Positions 50,428 to 58,474 of a stretch of 64,000 bases of DNA are shown piece by piece. Within the stretch, counting starts at the first letter, position 1, and the number at the start of each line of letters is the position of its first letter. This stretch comes from Casp-actino8 sp964563545. Lineage in GTDB: Bacteria > Actinomycetota > Acidimicrobiia > Acidimicrobiales > Ilumatobacteraceae. The stretch lies in contig CAZLXB010000006.1 of the NCBI GenBank assembly GCA_964563545.1, positions 32,979 to 96,978 on the forward strand, in the 5' to 3' direction. The translations under genes were made by a program, and so were the position numbers. Under the pieces are notes generated by a model. That model did no database searches and had not been told where the DNA came from. It saw only the letters and a list, made by a program, of their open reading frames with translations.

Positions 50428-51063
50428 TCAGCCGCGACTCGTGAGGGTCTGCGACAGAAGAGTTGCGAGGGTGTCGCGAATCTGCTGACGCGAGGCGCCA
50501 CGTTTGCCCATCTCGCTCTGGAAGGCGAGCAATCGCTCGATCATGGCGACGAGCGCGGCCGATGTCGTGAGGGGATCGAGCGACTCGGGAAGTCGTCCCG
50601 ACGACACGCCTTCGTGGATCATCGACTGTAGAGAGTCCATGATGAGCAGGTTGGCCTGGGTGCGGACGGACCGAAATCGCTTGTCGCCCTCCTCGGCTTT
50701 CAGATTGCGGACGCGCAGGACGGCGGCGTGTGCGTCCCAGTAGGCCATGTAGGCGTCGACGAAGGCGCCGGCCCGCTCGAGCCCGTCCTTTTTCGTCCAA
50801 GCCGGACGAAGGTGCTCGACGAGAGGCTTCTCGTCGTCGGTCGCCTCTTCGGCCAGAGCGAGAATCGCCGCATCGGCATCGTTGAAGTACTGATAGAAGG
50901 TCGCCGGTGACGAACCGACCTCACGCGTGATGTCGACCACGCGCAAGTCGAGAATCCCTTGCTCGCGCAGCAACTTCGCGGTGGCGTCGAGAAGACGACG
51001 ACGGGTCGCCTGGGCGCGCGATCCGATCACACGGCCGTCGGCGGCGAGTACTTCGTTGCTCAC
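50428..51063 (-). CDS. TetR family transcriptional regulator
   Basis: This 211-residue TetR-type repressor has an N-terminal helix-turn-helix domain with RRRLLDATAKLLREQG and DITREVGSSPATFYQYF, and a larger all-helical ligand domain. It is the last gene of the operon starting at 55494, whose promoter carries operator site 5, and its GTG overlaps the SDR stop as GTGA. A TetR gene at the end of its own regulated operon is common, so it is the best local candidate to bind the TCTGAC-N5-GTCAGA palindrome, with an acyl-CoA as possible ligand. That link is inference. The frame continues upstream inside the SDR gene but not as real protein. Confidence 0.88.
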   Translation of the reverse strand: MSNEVLAADGRVIGSRAQATRRRLLDATAKLLREQGILDLRVVDITREVGSSPATFYQYFNDADAAILALAEEATDDEKPLVEHLRPAWTKKDGLERAGAFVDAYMAYWDAHAAVLRVRNLKAEEGDKRFRSVRTQANLLIMDSLQSMIHEGVSSGRLPESLDPLTTSAALVAMIERLLAFQSEMGKRGASRQQIRDTLATLLSQTLTSRG

Positions 51064-51992
51064 TGAGGCGCTCCGTACACCGGTGCCGGGCGCGGGCCCT
51101 CCTGTACGAGGCGGCGCACGACCGCACCGATCTCGGTCGGTTCGTAGCGCGCGCCCTTGTCGGCCACGGTGCCGTGCTGCCATCCGTCGGCCACCGAGAG
51201 TTGACCACCCGCGATCTCGAACATCCGTCCGCTCACGTCGCACGCAGTGGAGCCGAGCCATACGACGAGTGGACTGACATTGGCGGGATCCATGGCATCG
51301 AAGCCCGACTCGGGCTTCTTCATCATCTCGGCGAATGCTTCCTCGGTCATGCGGCTACGGGCCGACGGCGCGATGCCATTGACCTTGATCCCGTAACGGT
51401 CGAGCTCGACCGCCGACACGATGGTGAAGGCGGCGATGCCGGCCTTGGCCGCCGAGTAGTTGCCCTGCGACACGCTGCCGAAGAGACCGGCCCCTGACGA
51501 CGTGGTCACGACGCGGGCGTCCACCGGCGTGCCGGCCTTGCTGAGGGATCGCCAGTGGTCGATCGCATGACGCACCGGGCAGAACATTCCGCGCAAGTGA
51601 ACCTTCATGACGGCGTCCCACTCGTCGACCGACATGTTGACGATCATTCGGTCGCGCACGATGCCGGCGTTGCAAACCAATGTGTGCAGATTTCCGAAGG
51701 TGTCGATCGCCTGCCGGATCATGCGTCCGGCGCCGTCCCAATCGCTCACGTCGTCGTCGTTGACGATCGCCTCGCCACCCATGGCTCGGATCTCCTCGAC
51801 GACTTCGGCGGCCGGACCGAGGTCGTGTCCGTCACCACCCAGCGAGGCGCCGACGTCGTTCACCACGACCTTGGCCCCCTCGGCGGCGAAGGCGAGGGCA
51901 TGGGCCCGACCGAGCCCGCGACCGGCACCGGTCACGATCACGACGCGGTCGGCACAGATTCCCTTGGGATTGCGGACGAGTGAATCAGTCAT
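51060..51992 (-). CDS. SDR family oxidoreductase, multifunctional-enzyme-type
   Basis: The 310-residue SDR has TGAGRGLG at 21-28, VCNAGIVRD, and Tyr179/Lys183 in YSAAK. The MDPANVSPLVVWLGS segment near the C-terminus is shared with the SDR at 23324-24214, so they are paralogues of the 3-hydroxyacyl-CoA dehydrogenase type. It lies 9 bp after the next SDR and its stop overlaps the TetR start. It probably oxidises a hydroxyacyl-CoA made by a hydratase. Confidence 0.88.
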   Translation of the reverse strand: MTDSLVRNPKGICADRVVIVTGAGRGLGRAHALAFAAEGAKVVVNDVGASLGGDGHDLGPAAEVVEEIRAMGGEAIVNDDDVSDWDGAGRMIRQAIDTFGNLHTLVCNAGIVRDRMIVNMSVDEWDAVMKVHLRGMFCPVRHAIDHWRSLSKAGTPVDARVVTTSSGAGLFGSVSQGNYSAAKAGIAAFTIVSAVELDRYGIKVNGIAPSARSRMTEEAFAEMMKKPESGFDAMDPANVSPLVVWLGSTACDVSGRMFEIAGGQLSVADGWQHGTVADKGARYEPTEIGAVVRRLVQEGPRPAPVYGAPQ

Positions 51993-52001
51993 GTCGTTTC
52001 C

Positions 52002-52817
52002 TCAGCACGTGATTCCGCCGTCCATGACGACGATCGATCCGGTCATGTAGCGACCTTCATCGGACGCGATGAACACGAACATGTTGGCCATTTCGTCGGG
52101 TTCGGCCTGATCCATGGGGGTCATGATCTTGGCCATCATCTTGTAGTCGGCGCCTTCGGGCAGGCTCATGAACGAATGGACGATGTTGGTGTTGGTGCCT
52201 CCCGGCGCGATGGCGTTCACCCGGACCCCCTTGCCGCGGTACTCGTAGGCGAGAGCGCGGGTGAGGTTGACGACGCCACCCTTGCTCGCGCAGTACGCGG
52301 CGCTCCACGGAGCTCCCATCAGACCCGATGTGGACGCGGTGTTGACGATCACGCCGTCACGACCGGTGTTGGCGTGCGCCTTCAGCAGGTGCGGGAGTGA
52401 ATAACGAGTCACATAGAAAGTGCCGTTGAGGTTGACCGACACGATGCGGTCGAACCATTCCGGTGTCTCCTCGTGAGTGTTGGCGAAGTGCCCGATGCCG
52501 GCGATGTTGCACACCACGTCGAGACCCCCGAGCGACTTGGCGGCCTTGTCGACGGTCGTCTTCACGGACGTCGGGTCCGTCACGTCGAGGTCGTAGGCCA
52601 CGGCCTCGCCCCCGGCCTTTTTGATCTCGGTGGCCGTGGCCTTGGCACCTTTGAGGTCGGCACACGCGACCCGGGCCCCTTCGGCGGCGAAGCGAAGCGC
52701 GGTGGCTTTTCCGATGCCCGAACCGGCGCCGGTGACGAACACTCGGAGTCCCTTCGCGCGTTTGTAGATCGGGGCCGGTTTCACGACTGGTTTCGCGGCT
52801 GACTTCTTGGTGCTCAT
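52002..52817 (-). CDS. SDR family oxidoreductase
   Basis: The 271-residue short-chain dehydrogenase has a Lys/Pro-rich N-terminal extension of about 20 residues. TGAGSGIG is at 29-36, Tyr175/Lys179 in YCASK, and VVMDGGITC at the C-terminus is typical of classical FabG-like SDRs. ATG at 52817 has GGAGG 6 nt before it and overlaps the stop of the acyl-CoA synthetase as ATGA. It is the third gene of the 55494 operon. The frame is open upstream, inside the synthetase gene, without real similarity. Confidence 0.88.
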   Translation of the reverse strand: MSTKKSAAKPVVKPAPIYKRAKGLRVFVTGAGSGIGKATALRFAAEGARVACADLKGAKATATEIKKAGGEAVAYDLDVTDPTSVKTTVDKAAKSLGGLDVVCNIAGIGHFANTHEETPEWFDRIVSVNLNGTFYVTRYSLPHLLKAHANTGRDGVIVNTASTSGLMGAPWSAAYCASKGGVVNLTRALAYEYRGKGVRVNAIAPGGTNTNIVHSFMSLPEGADYKMMAKIMTPMDQAEPDEMANMFVFIASDEGRYMTGSIVVMDGGITC

Positions 52818-54376
52818 GATGCGCCTCCGTATTGCGCTCGCAGGTCTTTCTTCAACACTTTTCCGCTCGGGTTGCGCGGCAGGACGTCGACGATCTCGAG
52901 TTGTTCGGGAATCTTGTGGGCCGACAGACGCGCGTCGCGCAAATACGAGACCATGGTCTCGAAAGTGATCGACTGATCGGGTTTGCACACCACCACCGCG
53001 CACGCGCGCTCACCGCTCTTGACGTCGGGGAGACCGACGACGGCGACGTCGGCGACGGCCGGGTGGGCGAAGAGGAGATCTTCGATCTCCTTGGCCGAGA
53101 TGTTCTCACCCTTGCGGATGATGATGTCCTTCAGACGCCCGGTGATGCTCACGAAGCCGTCGGCGTCGACCACCCCGAGATCCCCGGTGCGGAACCAACC
53201 GTCCTCGTCGAACGCCTCACGGTCGAGGGATGGATCGAGATAGCCCTGACACACTTGGCGACCCTTCACGCGTAGTTCGCCTTCTTCGCCCGGTCCACAG
53301 ATGCGCTCGTCCATCACGACGCGGATCGTGACGCCGGGGCAGGGTCGTCCGTCGGTGGTCGCCTTCTTGTCGTCGGGGTCGTCCACGTGGACCATGGTGT
53401 TGATCGGTGCTTCGGTCAGACCCCAGCCACCGATGAGCGGGGCGCCGAAGGCTTGCATCATCTCGGCGTGGAGAGTCTTGGGTTTTGGCGCGCCACCACC
53501 GTTGAAGATCCGCACGTCGGGAAGGAGTCGTTGGCCGGCGGGAAGTTGTCGTTGGGCATTGAGATAGGTGAGCCAGAAGACCGTGCCGGCGCCGGCGCAC
53601 GTGCAGCCGTTGGCACCGAGCCACTCGGGCGTGCGCGCGGGGTCGAAGGTTTCGACCATGAGAAGTTCGACGCCGGTCTGCATCGCGTTGAAGAGCCACA
53701 CGAGTCCGCCCACGTGCGTGATGGGGAAGACGACGGCGGCGCGATCGTCGGGACCGACCTCCATGCTCCACTGCATGCCGTCATTGGCCGCCGACATGCT
53801 GAAGTCGCTGTGTTTGGCACCCTTCGGATCGGCGGTGGTGCCCGACGAATAGAAGAGCCAACGCAGGCCGTGCAGGTCGGCGCGATACGGCGGAAGGGGG
53901 TGAACCGCGGGATCGGCTTCGGGCAGATGGGGGTCGGCCACGATCACCTGAACGTCGTGATCGAGCGCGTCGACGACATCGCGGGCCATCGGTGGGTAGT
54001 CGAATCCGCGGAAGGTACCGGGCACGATGATCACCCGGCAGTCCGACTGTCGCGTGATGAAACCCACTTCGCGGTGGCGATAGATCGGCAGGATCGGGTT
54101 CTGCACGGCACCGAGTCGTGACAACGCCCCCGTCAGGACGAGCGACTCGAAACGAGACGGCAGGATCCAGGAGACGTTCGTGCCTTCGCCGATACCGAGG
54201 CCCACGAGACCGGCCGCGACACGCTCGCACCAGTTCTTGTAGTCACCAAAGGTCAGAGTTCGCCCTTGTTCATCACGCGCCATCTGCTTGTTGGGCGTGA
54301 GCGAGGCGCGTTCGACGACGAGTTGCCACAGAGTTTTTCCCTCGGCATCGAGGACTCCGTCGAGTTGTCGGGACAT
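52814..54376 (-). CDS. Acyl-CoA synthetase (class I adenylate-forming)
   Basis: The 520-residue AMP-binding ligase has P-loop YSSGTTADPKGAKHS, GGWGLTE, TGDLGVVDADGF with GRLKDIIIRKGENIS, and catalytic Lys in NPSGKVLKKDLR. It activates a carboxylic acid with CoA. It is only distantly like the two FadD17-like enzymes to the left. It is the second gene of the operon after the alcohol dehydrogenase, which could supply an aldehyde or ketone on the route to the acid. The start at 54376 gives the usual N-terminus; longer in-frame extension is antisense-like noise. Confidence 0.9.
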   Translation of the reverse strand: MSRQLDGVLDAEGKTLWQLVVERASLTPNKQMARDEQGRTLTFGDYKNWCERVAAGLVGLGIGEGTNVSWILPSRFESLVLTGALSRLGAVQNPILPIYRHREVGFITRQSDCRVIIVPGTFRGFDYPPMARDVVDALDHDVQVIVADPHLPEADPAVHPLPPYRADLHGLRWLFYSSGTTADPKGAKHSDFSMSAANDGMQWSMEVGPDDRAAVVFPITHVGGLVWLFNAMQTGVELLMVETFDPARTPEWLGANGCTCAGAGTVFWLTYLNAQRQLPAGQRLLPDVRIFNGGGAPKPKTLHAEMMQAFGAPLIGGWGLTEAPINTMVHVDDPDDKKATTDGRPCPGVTIRVVMDERICGPGEEGELRVKGRQVCQGYLDPSLDREAFDEDGWFRTGDLGVVDADGFVSITGRLKDIIIRKGENISAKEIEDLLFAHPAVADVAVVGLPDVKSGERACAVVVCKPDQSITFETMVSYLRDARLSAHKIPEQLEIVDVLPRNPSGKVLKKDLRAQYGGAS

Positions 54377-54390
54377 GATGAAAGACGACC

Positions 54391-55494
54391 TCAGAACGTG
54401 ATGACGGCGCGGGCGACGCTTCCGCTCTCGAGACCCTGCACGGCGTCCTCCCATCGGGCGACCGGGAAAGTCGCACTCACGAGTTCGTCGAGCAGCACGT
54501 CGCCGCGGCGATAGAGGTCGATGATGAAGGGGATGTCGCGTTGCGGGCTGACCGTGCCGTACCGACAGCCGATGATGCCGCGGTCGACCTGAGTGAGGCG
54601 GCCGTAAAGACCCTTGAACTCGGCGGTCTGACCGGCGACACCGATCACCACAACCGTGCCCTCCCAGTCGAGGCATTCGAGTGCGTTGTAGGTGACCTGT
54701 GGATGGGCGACGCAGTCGAAGGCCCAATTGACACCACCGGCGTTGAACGGGCCGCGCGGCACGTCGGCGTTGTAGGGCTTGATCGAACTCACGGCGGCCA
54801 CGAGATCTTCGCGACGACCGTCGAGGAAGTGCGTGGCGCCGAACTGCTTGGCCAACGATTCCTTCTCGGGAACGGTGTCGACGGCGATGATCGTCGTGGC
54901 GCCCTGGACCTTGAGAGCCTGGATGACGTTCAGGCCGACTCCGCCGACACCGAACACGATCGCGGACTGACCGCGCTTCACATTCGCACGGTTGAACACC
55001 GCACCCATTCCCGTCACGACTCCGCACCCGACGAGGGCGGCCGACGTGAGCGGCACGTCCTTGGGGATCTTCACGCACTGGACATCGCGTACGAGTGTGC
55101 GCTCGGCGAAGGCACTGGTGGCCGCGAAGTTGTAGATCGGCTGGCCTTCGAGAGTGAAGGGCTGACTCCAGTTGCCGAGCGTGGCACGACACGCTGTGGG
55201 TCGGCCGTCCATGCAGTACTCGCAGAATCCGCACGCCGCGAGCGTGGCCACGATGACGTGGTCGCCGGGCTGCACGTGGGTCACGGCATTGCCGACCGCG
55301 TCGACGACGCCGGCCGCCTCGTGTCCGCAGACGCCCGGAGACGGCACCGGGTAGAGGCCGTGCATGTACGACAGGTCGCTGTGGCACAGTCCGGCCGCCG
55401 CGATGCGCACCACGACCTCTCGGGGGCCGGGATCGCGCAAGGTGAGTCCGTCGACGAGTGCGGTCGTCGAGCCGTCGTAGACGATTCCCTTCAT
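54391..55494 (-). CDS. Zinc-dependent alcohol dehydrogenase, NDMA-dependent/AdhD-like
   Basis: The 367-residue zinc alcohol dehydrogenase has catalytic-zinc ligands Cys37 in AGLCHSDL and His58-Glu59 in CGHEAAG. The structural-zinc cysteines are 88, 91, 94 and 102, and FGVGGVGLN binds the nucleotide. The pattern is near the mycobacterial AdhD and nicotinoprotein (NDMA-dependent) group, which in many actinobacteria use mycofactocin as electron acceptor; that cofactor link is only inferred. First gene of the operon running to the TetR gene, with operator site 5 upstream and GGGGGG before the ATG. Confidence 0.88.
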   Translation of the reverse strand: MKGIVYDGSTTALVDGLTLRDPGPREVVVRIAAAGLCHSDLSYMHGLYPVPSPGVCGHEAAGVVDAVGNAVTHVQPGDHVIVATLAACGFCEYCMDGRPTACRATLGNWSQPFTLEGQPIYNFAATSAFAERTLVRDVQCVKIPKDVPLTSAALVGCGVVTGMGAVFNRANVKRGQSAIVFGVGGVGLNVIQALKVQGATTIIAVDTVPEKESLAKQFGATHFLDGRREDLVAAVSSIKPYNADVPRGPFNAGGVNWAFDCVAHPQVTYNALECLDWEGTVVVIGVAGQTAEFKGLYGRLTQVDRGIIGCRYGTVSPQRDIPFIIDLYRRGDVLLDELVSATFPVARWEDAVQGLESGSVARAVITF

Positions 55495-55525
55495 GAGTCC
55501 CCCCGTGTGTCGGAACAGCGACGCA

Positions 55526-55531
55526 ACCCTA
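55526..55531 (-). promoter_or_regulatory. -10 element TAGGGT for alcohol dehydrogenase operon
   Basis: TAGGGT lies 31 bp before the ATG at 55494. Its -35 region falls within operator site 5. Confidence 0.55.
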
Positions 55532-55545
55532 GTTCAGGAGGTGCC

Positions 55546-55570
55546 GGTTTCTGACGGCGAGTCAGAAACC
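55546..55570. promoter_or_regulatory. Palindromic operator, site 5 (GGTTTCTGAC-N5-GTCAGAAACC)
   Basis: A 25-bp perfect inverted repeat with 10-bp arms lies in the 96-bp gap between the FadD3-like gene and the alcohol dehydrogenase gene, over the -35 region of the latter. Its arms equal the inner ten bases of site 3. Confidence 0.9.
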
Positions 55571-55590
55571 CGTCGGGCCATCGAGGCTGG

Positions 55591-57138
55591 TCAGCGAGTA
55601 CGCGATCGCAGTTCGTATTTCAGGACCTTGCCGCTCGCGTTCGTGGGAAGGGCGTCGACGAAGGTGACCCGACGGGGCACCTTGAAGTTGGCCATCCGCG
55701 GGCGGCACCACTCGATCAAGGCGGCCTCGGACACGTCGACGCCGGGGCGACGGACGACGAAGGCGTGGCCGACTTCGCCCATGCGCTCATCGGATGCGCC
55801 GACCACCGCCACCTGGGCCACACCGGGATGGGCGAGAAGCGAGTTCTCGATCTCGGCCGGATACGCGTTGAACCCACCCACGATGAACATGTCCTTCATC
55901 CGGTCGGTGATGGTGACATAGCCACGTTCGTCCATGACACCGATGTCGCCGGTGTGCAGCCAGCCATCGGTGTCGATGGCTGCACGTGTCGCGTCGTCGT
56001 CGGCGAAGTAGCCGGGCATCACGTTGTACCCACGACACACGATTTCGCCCGATTCGCCGCGCGGGAGCTCGCGACCCTCGTTGTCGACGATTCGAACCTC
56101 GACGCCGGGAATCGCCCGACCGCTCGTGTGGGAGATCGTGTCGGCGTCGTCTTCGGCGCGGCACATGGTCACCACCCCGGTCGACTCGGTGAGTCCGTAG
56201 GCCGTGAGGATCGTGCGAAAGGTGAGTTCTCGTCGCATGCGTTCGATCATCTCCACCGGTACCGCGGCGGCGCCGGTGACCGCGAGTCGCAACGACGACA
56301 GATCGTGCCGGTCGCGTTCGGGGTGGTTGAGGATGCTCAGATACAACGTCGGCGGGCCCGGGAGCATCGTGATGCGTTCGTCGGCCACGCGTTCCAAGAC
56401 CTTCGGGACGTCGAAGATCGGCTCGGGCACGGCGGTGGCGCCGGTGAGGAGACAAGCCAGGAACCCGGCCTTGTAGCCAAAGGTGTGGAAGAACGGATTG
56501 ACGATCAGATAGCGGTCGTCGGCGCCGAGTCCGACCACATCACTCCATGTCCGGAAGACCTCGCAGGTCTGGTCGTGTCGCGACATCACGCCCTTTGGGT
56601 GTCCGGTGGTGCCCGAGGTGAAGATGATGTCGCACAGATCCGAGTCCGATACGCGCGATGTCCGGGCCGCCACGGTCGCGTCGGGGGTGGTGCCACCCGA
56701 CTCGATGAACTCGTTCCACGTACGAACTCCGTCGGCCTCGCCGTCGAGAAGGATCGTGGTCGGCGGGTTCGACATGGCGCGCCCGATTTCCTCGACGTAG
56801 GGAATACCGAGGAAACCGTGCACCGTGAACAGGAACCGGGCGCCGCTCTTCTCGATCACGTAGGCGGCCTCGGGACCTTTGAAACGCGTGTTGAGCGGAA
56901 CCACGACCCCGCCGACCCACTGGGCGCCGAGCGCGCTCAGCATCCACGTGGCCGAATTGGGAGCCCAGATCGCCACGCGATCGCCGTGTTGGAGTCCGGC
57001 GGCGACGAAACTCCGGGCGACGGCGATGACGTCGTCGCGCAACTGCCCGAACGTCCAGCGTCGAGCACCATCGACCAGGGCCTCGCGGTCCGCGAAATGC
57101 TCGGCGGCGCCCCGAACGACTTCGGGGATGGTTGTCAC
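55591..57138 (-). CDS. Acyl-CoA synthetase, FadD3-like
   Basis: The 515-residue adenylate-forming ligase has P-loop FTSGTTGHPKGVM, AYGLTESTG, TGDIGVMDERGYVTITDR, GGFNAYPAEIE and catalytic Lys in ASGKVLKYELR. The overall pattern, with NPFFHTFGYKAG and MLPGPPTLY, is that of the FadD3 group, whose studied mycobacterial member activates the hexahydroindane-propionate left from steroid rings. This suggests, without proving, that bicyclic or steroid-derived acids are used. GTG at 57138 lies 3 bp after the amidohydrolase stop, so it is in the operon from 58350. Confidence 0.88.
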   Translation of the reverse strand: MTTIPEVVRGAAEHFADREALVDGARRWTFGQLRDDVIAVARSFVAAGLQHGDRVAIWAPNSATWMLSALGAQWVGGVVVPLNTRFKGPEAAYVIEKSGARFLFTVHGFLGIPYVEEIGRAMSNPPTTILLDGEADGVRTWNEFIESGGTTPDATVAARTSRVSDSDLCDIIFTSGTTGHPKGVMSRHDQTCEVFRTWSDVVGLGADDRYLIVNPFFHTFGYKAGFLACLLTGATAVPEPIFDVPKVLERVADERITMLPGPPTLYLSILNHPERDRHDLSSLRLAVTGAAAVPVEMIERMRRELTFRTILTAYGLTESTGVVTMCRAEDDADTISHTSGRAIPGVEVRIVDNEGRELPRGESGEIVCRGYNVMPGYFADDDATRAAIDTDGWLHTGDIGVMDERGYVTITDRMKDMFIVGGFNAYPAEIENSLLAHPGVAQVAVVGASDERMGEVGHAFVVRRPGVDVSEAALIEWCRPRMANFKVPRRVTFVDALPTNASGKVLKYELRSRTR

Positions 57139-57141
57139 GCG

Positions 57142-58350
57142 CTACTTGAGATGCGTGATGCCGAGCATCTTGATGGCGTTGCCGCGCAACACCTTGTACA
57201 TCTGCTCGTCGGTGAGATCGAGCGTCTGTTCGTAGGCGATCTTCGCGGTGTGTGGCCACGTGGAGTCCGAGTGCGGGTAATCGCATTCGAAGGTCACGTT
57301 GTCCTCGCCGATCTCCTCGAGGCAACGCAGGCCGTGCGGATCGTCGAAGTAGCAGCCGTACACGTGCTTCTTGAAGAGCTCACTCGGCGGTTCGAGGACG
57401 CGGTCGGCGACGCCACCCCAGCCTCGGTTCTCCTTCCACACCGTGTCGGCGCGTTCGAGGATGTACGGAATCCAGCCGATCTGACCTTCGCTGTAAGCGA
57501 TCTTGAGGTCCTTGAACTGGCTGAAATGACCGCTCATCAGCCAATCGACCATGCTGAAGCAGCAGTTCGCGAACGTGAGAGTGGAGCCCACGGCGGCCGG
57601 GGCATCGGGTGAGGTGCTCGGCATCTTGGAGCCCGATCCGATGTGCATGCAGATCACGGTGCCGGTCTCGTTGCACGCTTCGAAGAACGGCAGCCAGAAA
57701 CCGTCCTTGTCGTGGATGCTCGGCAGATTGAGGTTCGGCGGGATCTCGCTGAAACACACGGCGTGTACGCCACGGGCCGCGTTACGACGAACCTCGGCCG
57801 CGGCGGCGACCGGATCCCAGAGCGGGATGATGCAGAGCGGCAACATGCGTCCGCCCGACTCGCCACACCATTCTTCGACCATCCAGTCGTTGTACGCCTG
57901 CACGCAGAGCATCGCGAGTTCGCGATCCTGTGCCTCATAGAAGGTTTGTCCGCAGAACCGCGGGAAAGTGGGGAAGCAGAGCGAAGCCTCGATGCCGGCG
58001 ACGTCCATGTCCTCGAGACGATCCTTCAATTTGTAGGAGCCCTGACGCATCTCGTCGTACGTGATGCCGGCGAGGATCACTTCGTCACGGTCGAAACCCA
58101 CCGCGGTGTCGAGTCGAGTGAGCGGACGTCGGAGATCCTCGTAGAACCACCAGTCAGCGAGCGGACCTTGGTCGCCCTTCTCGCCCGGAACCGCGGTGAA
58201 CTTGCCACCGATGAACGTCATCTCCTTGACGGGGAGGCGGTACACCCGGGGGGCGACGTCGTGATACTTCTTCGGCAGGCGGTCGATCCACACGTTGGCG
58301 GGCTCGGTCACGTGGTCGTCGACCGAGATGATCTTGGGAAGTTCGCGCAT
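57142..58350 (-). CDS. Amidohydrolase family protein (ACMSD-like TIM barrel)
   Basis: The 402-residue amidohydrolase_2 protein has IISVDDHVTEPANVW at the N-terminus (DDH in place of HxH), an internal CMHIGSGS His and the C-terminal TFECDYPHSDSTWP motif with its metal-site Asp. It is paralogous to 21121-22344, with the same YNDWMVEEWC/WNDWLHEEWC and IGWIP/IGWVP segments. Relatives of this branch are frequent beside actinobacterial lipid and steroid catabolism genes. A TACCCT hexamer ends 6 nt before the ATG and operator site 6 lies over the -35. It leads the operon with the FadD3-like gene. Confidence 0.88.
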   Translation of the reverse strand: MRELPKIISVDDHVTEPANVWIDRLPKKYHDVAPRVYRLPVKEMTFIGGKFTAVPGEKGDQGPLADWWFYEDLRRPLTRLDTAVGFDRDEVILAGITYDEMRQGSYKLKDRLEDMDVAGIEASLCFPTFPRFCGQTFYEAQDRELAMLCVQAYNDWMVEEWCGESGGRMLPLCIIPLWDPVAAAAEVRRNAARGVHAVCFSEIPPNLNLPSIHDKDGFWLPFFEACNETGTVICMHIGSGSKMPSTSPDAPAAVGSTLTFANCCFSMVDWLMSGHFSQFKDLKIAYSEGQIGWIPYILERADTVWKENRGWGGVADRVLEPPSELFKKHVYGCYFDDPHGLRCLEEIGEDNVTFECDYPHSDSTWPHTAKIAYEQTLDLTDEQMYKVLRGNAIKMLGITHLK

Positions 58351-58356
58351 GGTGCG

Positions 58357-58362
58357 AGGGTA
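58357..58362 (-). promoter_or_regulatory. Leaderless -10 TACCCT, amidohydrolase gene
   Basis: TACCCT ends 6 nt before the ATG at 58350. Confidence 0.6.
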
Positions 58363-58368
58363 GCATCG

Positions 58369-58391
58369 GAATCTGACGGTGTGTCAGATTC
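58369..58391. promoter_or_regulatory. Palindromic operator, site 6 (GAATCTGAC-N5-GTCAGATTC)
   Basis: A 23-bp perfect inverted repeat with 9-bp arms lies between the divergent amidohydrolase (start 58350) and F420 oxidoreductase (start 58475), directly upstream of the -10 hexamer of the former. Confidence 0.88.
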
Positions 58392-58474
58392 GGCCCGATG
58401 CAGGTCAGGGGCCACTTCGGACGGCTTTTCGGACGCCGTTTCGGTCGGCCTCGACCGCCGGTCAGACTGGGGGA

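Noticed and set aside
58463..58474. GGTCAGACTGG before the F420 oxidoreductase as another operator half-site
   Set aside because: Only a half site without a matching arm at 5-bp spacing. The full operator is at 58369-58391.
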